A stretch of DNA of 10,419 nucleotides. Origin: an uncultured Gemmatimonadota bacterium (GTDB taxonomy: Bacteria > Gemmatimonadota > Gemmatimonadetes > Gemmatimonadales > Gemmatimonadaceae). Location: the NCBI GenBank assembly GCA_903894655.1, contig CAITQY010000065.1, positions 1 through 10,419 on the forward strand, read 5' to 3'. Positions 5,205-10,419 of the stretch are shown piece by piece (within the stretch, counting starts at the first letter, position 1; every line of letters begins with the position of its first letter). The notes beneath the pieces are model-generated. The model saw only the letters and a list, made by a program, of their open reading frames with translations, was not told where the DNA came from and made no database searches. A program made the position numbers and the translations under genes.

Positions 5205-6658
5205 GGGGTGATCACCGGACGGCCGCGAGCGTCACGCACTTCCACGGGCGCGATGCCCGTGGCCTTGAGGGCGGGTTCGATCGTCGCACGATCGCCCGTG
5301 ATTACGATGGTCATCTTCGTAGGGTCGAGGTATTTGGTGGCCACCCGCTGCGCCGATTGCACGGTGACCGCACCGATGCCGGCGTTGAACGCGCTGAGCG
5401 TGGTGAGTGGCAGGCCGTACGGAATCAACTGCGACAGCTGGGCCGCGATATCGCCGGTGGACTCGAAGTTCTCCGCGTACCCAAGCTGCAAATATCGCTT
5501 CGCCTTCGCCAGTTCATCAGCGGGCAGGGGCTCGCGAATTGCCTTCAACTCGCGCATGAACTCGATCAGCGCCGAATCCGTCTTGGCCGATACCACTTCC
5601 GCGTTCGCGCGGAACGGGCCCGCCTCTTTGCGCATGGTAAAGCTCGAACCCGCACCGTACGTGTAGCCTTTCTTCTCGCGCAACGTGTTGTTCAGGCGCG
5701 AGGTGAACGATCCCCCCAGCGCCGTGTTGACGACCATCAGCGGGTAGTAGTCGGGGGTGCTGCGCGCCACGCCGAGTCCGCCCAGGCGAAAGCTCGACTG
5801 CGCCGCCTTGGGTTTGTCCACGAGGTAGATGGTGGTGGCCTTGCCGCCGGCGCTGGCCGGCGCCGGCGTGGCCGCCAGTGCGGGGAGCGTGCCGCGTGCC
5901 CACGCCCCGAACGCGCGACGCGCCAGTGCCTCGGCATCGGCCACCGACAGATCGCCAACGATCACCAGCGTGGCGTTGTTCGGGCGATACCAGCTCTTCC
6001 AGAACGCCTGCACGTCATCGCGGCTAAGGCTTTCGGTGCTCTCCTTGGTGCCGATCGTGCTCTGGCCATACGGATGTGCCTCGCCATACACCAACGCCGC
6101 AAAGGCGCGATCGGCCATGGCCGGTCCGCGATCCTGCTCCTGCAGCAGACCCGTGGTGCGCTCGCTCTTGAGACGCAGGAACTCCTTCTCGGCGAACGTG
6201 GGCCGCAACACCACATCGGCCATGAGGCCCATCGCGCTGTCGAGCGTGGCCTTGGTGGAGTGCATCGCGATCGTGCTCTGCTCGAACGCGGCGCCGGTGC
6301 GCAGCCCGATCGCGAGAAAGCCGATCTGCTCCGCCAGCCCGAGCGCATCCCGCGCGCCGGCCCCTTCGTCGAGCAGGTTCGCCGTGAGCGTGGCCAGACC
6401 GGCCTTGCCCTTGGGGTCGGCTTCGGCGCCGGTGCGAATCACCAACGAGGCGTCCACCACCGGGATCTCATGCTGCTCGACGATCACGAGCTTGAGTCCG
6501 TTGGGGAGCACGCGCTCTGTGATTTTGGGGAGCGTGAGCGGCTTCGGTGCGCTCAGCGTGGGTGGCGTGGCTGATGCTGGTTGCGCCACCACGCCCTGAG
6601 CGGACAGCAGCACCGGCGCCGACGCCATCGACGCGAGAACCATCAGAGTGCAGCGCAT
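5201..6658 (-). CDS. M16 peptidase-family protein without zinc site, partner subunit
   Basis: This 485-residue exported protein has the M16B fold. An N-terminal signal (about 1-26, ending AQGVVAQ) is followed by two homologous halves: PNGLKLVIVE near 52-61 begins the first, and the second includes LREKKGYTYGAG around 326-337. The zinc motif HxxEH is replaced: the positions read T90, A93 and N94 (GLATLTANLL), so it cannot bind catalytic zinc. R327 and Y332/Y334 match the Arg/Tyr that non-catalytic partners in known M16 heterodimers (such as the mitochondrial processing peptidase alpha subunit) use to hold substrate. The neighbouring gene supplies the active subunit. AGGAG at 6669-6673 lies 10 bases before the ATG, and the start shares one base with the upstream stop (TGATG). 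Confidence 0.9.
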   Translation of the reverse strand: MRCTLMVLASMASAPVLLSAQGVVAQPASATPPTLSAPKPLTLPKITERVLPNGLKLVIVEQHEIPVVDASLVIRTGAEADPKGKAGLATLTANLLDEGAGARDALGLAEQIGFLAIGLRTGAAFEQSTIAMHSTKATLDSAMGLMADVVLRPTFAEKEFLRLKSERTTGLLQEQDRGPAMADRAFAALVYGEAHPYGQSTIGTKESTESLSRDDVQAFWKSWYRPNNATLVIVGDLSVADAEALARRAFGAWARGTLPALAATPAPASAGGKATTIYLVDKPKAAQSSFRLGGLGVARSTPDYYPLMVVNTALGGSFTSRLNNTLREKKGYTYGAGSSFTMRKEAGPFRANAEVVSAKTDSALIEFMRELKAIREPLPADELAKAKRYLQLGYAENFESTGDIAAQLSQLIPYGLPLTTLSAFNAGIGAVTVQSAQRVATKYLDPTKMTIVITGDRATIEPALKATGIAPVEVRDARGRPVITP

Positions 6659-8040
6659 CAGCGGAGGTCTCCTGCGGTCAAGGCGAGGTCCTTCTTGCCT
6701 TCCGGCACCACGGTGAGCACGATCTTCGGCTGGCCGGCAACGTACCGCTTCGCCACGCGCTGGATGTCGGCGAGTGTGAGCGACTCATAGCGCTCGAGGT
6801 CCTTGGCCATGTAGTCCGGAGTGCCCGCGAAATAGTTGTAGTAGCTGAGTTGGGTGGCTTTGCCGAGCACGCTGGACAAGCGATCGATCGTACTGGCGCG
6901 CATGCCGTTTTTCACGCGAATCAATTCGCGCTCGGTCACGCCGCGGTCGGCCACGTCTGCGATCACCTTGGTGATCTCCGCGTCGAGCTCGCGCGGGTGC
7001 ACGCCCGGCTTGGCGGTGGCGGTCAGCATGATCATGCCATCGAGCTTGTTCGAGCTGTTGCCCATGCTCACGTCCTGCGCGATCTGCTTCTCGTACACGA
7101 GCGTGCGATACAGGCGTGAGCTCTTGCCGCCGGCAATGATGTCGGTGAGCGCATCGAGCGCGGCGTCGTCGGGGCTGAACGTCTTCACGCTGTGCCACAC
7201 GTAGTACGCGCGCGGCAGTTGCACGCGGTCTTCCATCATCATCACGGTGTCCTTCTTCAACGCCACGGCGGGCACCACCGGTCGCGCGATCTCCGCATTA
7301 CGCGGGATGTTGCCGAAGTACTTGCGCACCCACGTCTTCGCCGAGTCGGCGTTGAAGTCGCCGGCGATTGTGATCGTGGCGTTGTTGGGTGCGTAGTACT
7401 GCCGGAAGAAATCGCTCACGTCGGGCACCGACGCGGCGCTCAGATCGGCCAGCGAACCGATCACCGGCCACGAGTACGGGTGGTCCGATGGAAACATCAC
7501 CGGCAGGAGCGTCTCGTAGGCGCGTCCGTAGGGCACGTTGTCGTAGCTCTGCCGGCGCTCGTTCTTCACCACGTCGCGCTGCAGGTCGAGCTTGTCCTTG
7601 TCCATCGTGGGCAGCAGCCAGCCCATGCGATCGGCGTCGAGCCAGAGCATGAGGGGCAGCGCATTCGACGGACCTGTTTCGTAGTAGTTGGTACGGTCGA
7701 AGTTGGTGGAGCCGTTGTTGCTGGCGCCGGCCGCTTCGAGCCATTCGTCGAACTTTCCCACCGGGACGCTCTGCGAGCCCATGAACATCACATGCTCGAA
7801 CAGGTGCGCGAAGCCGGTGCGGCCGCGCTTCTCGTCGCCGGAGCCGACTTTGTAGAAATTCTCGACGGCCACGATGGGGACCGAGCGATCCACGTGCAGG
7901 ATCACTTCGAGGCCATTGGGCAGTGTGAATTTCTCGTAGGGAATCGACGGCGCCTGTTGGGCCGTGGCGAGTCCGACGGAGGTTCCAAGCGCCAGCAGAC
8001 AGGCCGCGGTGAGGGAACCGACGCGATACCGCAGAGTCAT
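6658..8040 (-). CDS. Zinc metallopeptidase, M16 family (catalytic subunit)
   Basis: It is a predicted periplasmic zinc endopeptidase acting on unfolded peptides. With the ATG at 8040 it has 460 residues. A signal peptide (1-27, ending LATAQQ) precedes PNGLEVILHVD. The inverted zinc motif HLFEH is present with H79, E82 and H83, and the distal zinc ligand E161 is in VVKNERR, 78 residues after H83 as expected. The C-terminal half carries SRLYRTLVYEKQ. It is the first gene of a three-gene operon and should pair with the inactive M16 subunit encoded just downstream. The frame is open to 8106, but that longer start would overlap the divergent permease start and put 22 polar residues before the signal peptide. 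No Shine-Dalgarno precedes 8040. Confidence 0.93.
   Translation of the reverse strand: MTLRYRVGSLTAACLLALGTSVGLATAQQAPSIPYEKFTLPNGLEVILHVDRSVPIVAVENFYKVGSGDEKRGRTGFAHLFEHVMFMGSQSVPVGKFDEWLEAAGASNNGSTNFDRTNYYETGPSNALPLMLWLDADRMGWLLPTMDKDKLDLQRDVVKNERRQSYDNVPYGRAYETLLPVMFPSDHPYSWPVIGSLADLSAASVPDVSDFFRQYYAPNNATITIAGDFNADSAKTWVRKYFGNIPRNAEIARPVVPAVALKKDTVMMMEDRVQLPRAYYVWHSVKTFSPDDAALDALTDIIAGGKSSRLYRTLVYEKQIAQDVSMGNSSNKLDGMIMLTATAKPGVHPRELDAEITKVIADVADRGVTERELIRVKNGMRASTIDRLSSVLGKATQLSYYNYFAGTPDYMAKDLERYESLTLADIQRVAKRYVAGQPKIVLTVVPEGKKDLALTAGDLR
6669..6673 (-). promoter_or_regulatory. Shine-Dalgarno of the second M16 gene
   Basis: AGGAG on the minus strand lies 10 bases before the ATG at 6658, inside the last codons of the upstream M16 gene. 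With the TGATG junction it allows both re-initiation and independent loading of ribosomes, which would help balanced subunit synthesis. Confidence 0.6.
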
Positions 8041-8104
8041 GGTTCGGAAAGTCGAAGAGAGGTCACTGGTAGCGCTGGAAATGTACACACACCACTTTGG
8101 CGCC
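8041..8104. promoter_or_regulatory. Short divergent promoter region, M16 operon and permease
   Basis: These 64 bases separate the start of the M16 operon (minus) from the permease start (plus), so promoters for both must lie here or inside the opposing gene. TACATT on the minus strand at 8079-8084 is a possible -10 element about 40 bases before the M16 ATG, without a good -35. I see no operator palindrome. Confidence 0.35.
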
Positions 8105-9469
8105 ATGGATATACACGCGCCCCAGCCGGTCGGTTACGCCGCCCGCCTCGGCCTCTTCTCCGGCACCATGCTGGTCGTCGGCGGCATCATCGGCTCCGGC
8201 ATCTTTTTGTCCCCGTCGGTGGTGGCGCAGCGGGTGGGCACCGCGCCGCTCACGCTGGCCGCGTGGGGCATCGGGGCGGTAGTGGCCATCATCGGCGGCT
8301 TCGTGTACGCCGAACTGGGCGCCCGACGCCCGCAGGCCGGGGGCACCTACGTGTACCTGAGAGAGGCGTTCGGCACGCTGCCGGCGTTCCTGTATGGCTG
8401 GGCGCTGTTCCTGATCATGGCCACCGGGGCCATCGCCGCCGTGGCCATGACCGGGGCCAGCTATCTGGCCACGTTACTGGGAATGGCGCCGGAGAGTGCG
8501 CGGGCCATCGCCATCGCCCTGATCGTGATCCTGACGCTGCTCAATGTGTTGGGCGTGAACATTGGCGCCACCACCGGCAACGTGCTCACGGTGCTCAAGC
8601 TGTCGGCCATCGCCATTCTCGTGGTCGCCGCGTTGATGATGTCGCCGACGCACGCGCTGCCGGTGCCCACCGTGACCGCCGCACCGCTGGTGCCGCCGCA
8701 GGGTCTGATGGCCAGTGTCGTGGCGATGGGGGCGGCTCTGGTGCCCGTGCTCTTTTCGTTCGGCGGATGGCAGCAGACCAACGCCGTGGCCGAAGAGTTG
8801 CGCGATCCCGCCCGCACCTTGCCGCGCGCGCTGATCCTCGGCGTGCTGATCGTGGCGGCCACCTATCTCTTGGTGAACCTCGCCTACCTGCGCGCCCTCG
8901 GCGTGGAAGGACTGGCCGCCAGCAGCGCACCGGCCGCCGATACCATGTTCGTCTACCTCGGTCCGGCCGGACGCACGCTGATCACCAGCGGCATCGTCGC
9001 CTCCACCATCGGTTTCCTGGGCATGGTGATTCTCATGTCGGCCCGCGTGTATCAGGCGATGGCGGCCGACGGCCTGTTCTTTCAGAGCATGGCGGCGCTG
9101 CATCCCAAAACACGCACGCCGGTGGTGGCGCTGGTGGCGCAGGGCGCCGTGGCGTTAGCCCTGCTGCTCACGGGCAGCTACGGCCAACTGCTCGACTACG
9201 TGGTGTTCGCCGACTGGATCTTCTTTGGGTCAACGGCCGCTACGCTGTTCGTGCTGCGGCGGCGCGATGCGCAACGGCATGACGGCGCGTCGTCGTTGAC
9301 GAAGGCGCCGGGGCATCCGTACACGACGCTGATCTTCATCGCGGCGGCCATGTATGTGGTGGTGGGTTCGATCATCTCCAACCCCGGCAATGCGGCGCGC
9401 GGCGCGGGACTGCTCGTGCTGGGCGTCCCCGTGTACCTGTACTGGAACGCACGCCGCACCGCTCCGTGA
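8105..9469 (+). CDS. APC-family amino acid permease
   Basis: This is a predicted inner-membrane amino acid transporter of the amino acid-polyamine-organocation superfamily, closest in character to L-type/SteT-like permeases. The 454 residues give about 12 hydrophobic helices. Helix 1 carries the unwound substrate-binding motif GGIIGSGIF (26-34). GGTYVYLREAFG follows helix 2. K165 in helix 5 (TVLKLSAI) matches the lysine that serves proton coupling in ApcT-type carriers. Helix 6 holds SFGGW (218-222), followed by AVAEELRDPARTLPRA. Substrate cannot be read from sequence. I chose ATG 8105 because it puts a normal short tail before helix 1. ATG 8081 would add eight residues, and still earlier starts overlap the M16 gene. 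No Shine-Dalgarno is visible. It is divergent from a peptidase operon, consistent with uptake of peptide breakdown products. Confidence 0.93.
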   Translation: MDIHAPQPVGYAARLGLFSGTMLVVGGIIGSGIFLSPSVVAQRVGTAPLTLAAWGIGAVVAIIGGFVYAELGARRPQAGGTYVYLREAFGTLPAFLYGWALFLIMATGAIAAVAMTGASYLATLLGMAPESARAIAIALIVILTLLNVLGVNIGATTGNVLTVLKLSAIAILVVAALMMSPTHALPVPTVTAAPLVPPQGLMASVVAMGAALVPVLFSFGGWQQTNAVAEELRDPARTLPRALILGVLIVAATYLLVNLAYLRALGVEGLAASSAPAADTMFVYLGPAGRTLITSGIVASTIGFLGMVILMSARVYQAMAADGLFFQSMAALHPKTRTPVVALVAQGAVALALLLTGSYGQLLDYVVFADWIFFGSTAATLFVLRRRDAQRHDGASSLTKAPGHPYTTLIFIAAAMYVVVGSIISNPGNAARGAGLLVLGVPVYLYWNARRTAP

Positions 9470-9512
9470 CCCGCGTCGCGACCCATGGCGCACCCCCGCG
9501 TCGCGCCTTTGC
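9470..9512. repeat. Convergent gap with 11-bp direct repeat
   Basis: CCCGCGTCGCG occurs at 9470-9480 and again at 9495-9505, 25 bases apart, filling most of the 43-base gap between the convergent permease and hydrolase genes. I see no stem with a T-run, so no intrinsic terminator is visible here. The repeat may be chance in GC-rich DNA. Confidence 0.5.
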
Positions 9513-10361
9513 TCAGTCTTGGCGTGTGAGGCCAGTGCGCAAGTACGCCGTGACCGCGGCGATCGTGATCGGATCGCGCAGAATCCGTCGATGCCCCACG
9601 TGCTCCACCGGCAGCAGGGTGGCCCCCGGCCAGAATCCCGCGATCCGTTGCGCATCGGCGAAAGGGACTTCCTTGTCGTCGAGCGCATGCACCACCAGCG
9701 CCGGGACCGTGACCGATCGTAGCGCGCCCTCGATGTCATCGGTGCGATAGCCGCGCGCGACAATGCGCCGTCGGGCGTCGTGCACGAAGTGCGCGGAGGC
9801 CCGCGGCGGCAGATGCATGGCGGCCGAAAACCGGTGCAAGACGTCGTGCAAGGACGAGGGGCTGGCGATGATCGCGGCGCGTGACAACGCCAGCCCTGAG
9901 GAGAGCGCCAACGCGATGCTCCCGCCCCCCATCGAGTGACCCACGGCGCCGTACAGTGGGCCGATGTGCGCGCTGACGTCGATCAACGCTTCCGCGAAGC
10001 GATAGGGATCGGACTGCTTCCCACGCGAATGGCCGTGGCCCGGCGCATCGATGGCGACCACACTGAAGCCGTGGGCGAGCAGGGCAGGGGCGAAGGAGGC
10101 AAACTGCGTGGCCCGCCCTTCCCATCCGTGAATGAGTGCCACCAGCGGGCCGTCGCCGGCCCGCAGGACCGAGAGACCGCCCGGCAGGCGCTCGCGCGTG
10201 GCGGTGGCCTCGAACGGCAACTCCCAGTCGCGCGGCGTGAACTTGCGTGGCGTCGAGAAAATCCGGCGACAAAGCCGCGAGGCCAGCGACGGGGCAACGC
10301 GGCCGAGGGTGCGGTTCGCCCCGCGGATGATACGGATGCCGGCTGGGATGTCGTTGGCCAT
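9513..10361 (-). CDS. Alpha/beta hydrolase, serine-hydrolase type
   Basis: This is a predicted cytoplasmic esterase, lipase or related hydrolase. The ATG at 10361 gives 282 residues. An arginine-rich N-terminal extension of about 45 residues precedes the core. The oxyanion-loop motif HGW is at 78-80 (LIHGWEGR). DAPGHGHSRG follows near 105-115. The nucleophile elbow GHSMG has S143. The acid is probably D228 or D229 (HALDDKEVP), and the base H257 (EHVGHRRIL). The complete triad argues for an active enzyme, but the substrate is not evident. There is no signal peptide. A GTG at 10385 would add eight residues. Neither start has a Shine-Dalgarno. Its stop lies 43 bases from the convergent permease stop. 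The remaining 58 bases to the window end show no gene. Confidence 0.9.
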   Translation of the reverse strand: MANDIPAGIRIIRGANRTLGRVAPSLASRLCRRIFSTPRKFTPRDWELPFEATATRERLPGGLSVLRAGDGPLVALIHGWEGRATQFASFAPALLAHGFSVVAIDAPGHGHSRGKQSDPYRFAEALIDVSAHIGPLYGAVGHSMGGGSIALALSSGLALSRAAIIASPSSLHDVLHRFSAAMHLPPRASAHFVHDARRRIVARGYRTDDIEGALRSVTVPALVVHALDDKEVPFADAQRIAGFWPGATLLPVEHVGHRRILRDPITIAAVTAYLRTGLTRQD

Positions 10362-10419
10362 GTAGGAAGTATCGCTGACATGCACGTGCGATGCAGCCGA
10401 TTCAGCCGCTCACGCGACG

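Noticed and set aside
5129..6574. 481-codon plus-strand open frame opposite the second M16 gene
   Set aside because: It is long only because the GC-biased codons of the M16 gene rarely give stops on the other strand. The Arg/Gly/His-rich product has no motif or hydrophobic pattern.
8041..8106. Longer N-terminus of the first M16 protein starting at 8106
   Set aside because: It would bury the signal peptide behind 22 residues and overlap the permease start codon. The ATG at 8040 gives a normal signal peptide.
7192..9282. 696-codon plus-strand open frame
   Set aside because: It runs antisense through the first M16 gene and then out of frame through the permease. Both real genes have strong motif support, so this frame is an artefact.
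1..10419. CRISPR array, tRNA or rRNA gene, transposase, defence or phage genes
   Set aside because: I saw no regularly spaced repeats, no tRNA-like T-arm and acceptor pairing, and no transposase, nuclease or phage motif in the plausible proteins on either strand.

Overview
The window is GC-rich, densely coding bacterial DNA with third codon positions strongly biased to G/C. It holds nine supportable protein genes and no RNA gene, insertion sequence, CRISPR array or prophage feature. Gene content and protein style fit a Gram-negative bacterium with a periplasm, and look most like Gemmatimonadota (a Gemmatimonas-like soil or water organism). The pointers are a purE-purK pair, paired exported M16 proteases, a lipoprotein rhodanese, and few Shine-Dalgarno sequences. 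The phylum is an inference from protein character, not shown by any marker gene.

Left part (1-2820), all on the minus strand. A small acidic protein of unknown function (2392-2778) lies upstream of purE (1718-2272) and purK (534-1721), which overlap by a GTGA. These two convert AIR to CAIR in de novo purine synthesis. A 125-residue four-helix membrane protein (148-525) follows purK after 8 bases and probably belongs to the same transcript. The first 147 bases hold no gene.

Middle (2821-4283). A membrane-bound diguanylate cyclase (2932-4221, plus strand) is divergent from the small acidic gene. The spacer carries a G8CG5 tract and a 6-bp inverted repeat. The gene ends at a hairpin region shared with the convergent sulfurtransferase gene.

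Right-middle (4284-8040), minus strand. This is a tightly coupled three-gene operon: an active zinc M16 peptidase, an M16 partner without the zinc site, and a two-domain rhodanese with a lipoprotein signal. The genes overlap by 1 and 4 bases. The M16 pair is expected to form one periplasmic peptidase. The role of the rhodanese beside it is unknown, and this is the most interesting arrangement in the window.

Right end (8105-10361). A 12-helix APC-family amino acid permease (plus strand) is divergent from the M16 operon. One economical reading is that peptides are degraded in the periplasm and the amino acids are imported next door. An alpha/beta hydrolase (minus strand) converges on the permease.

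I looked for an undescribed system and found no convincing one. This is mostly housekeeping and membrane or periplasm biology, with the M16/M16/rhodanese operon and a few regulatory-looking DNA features worth checking.
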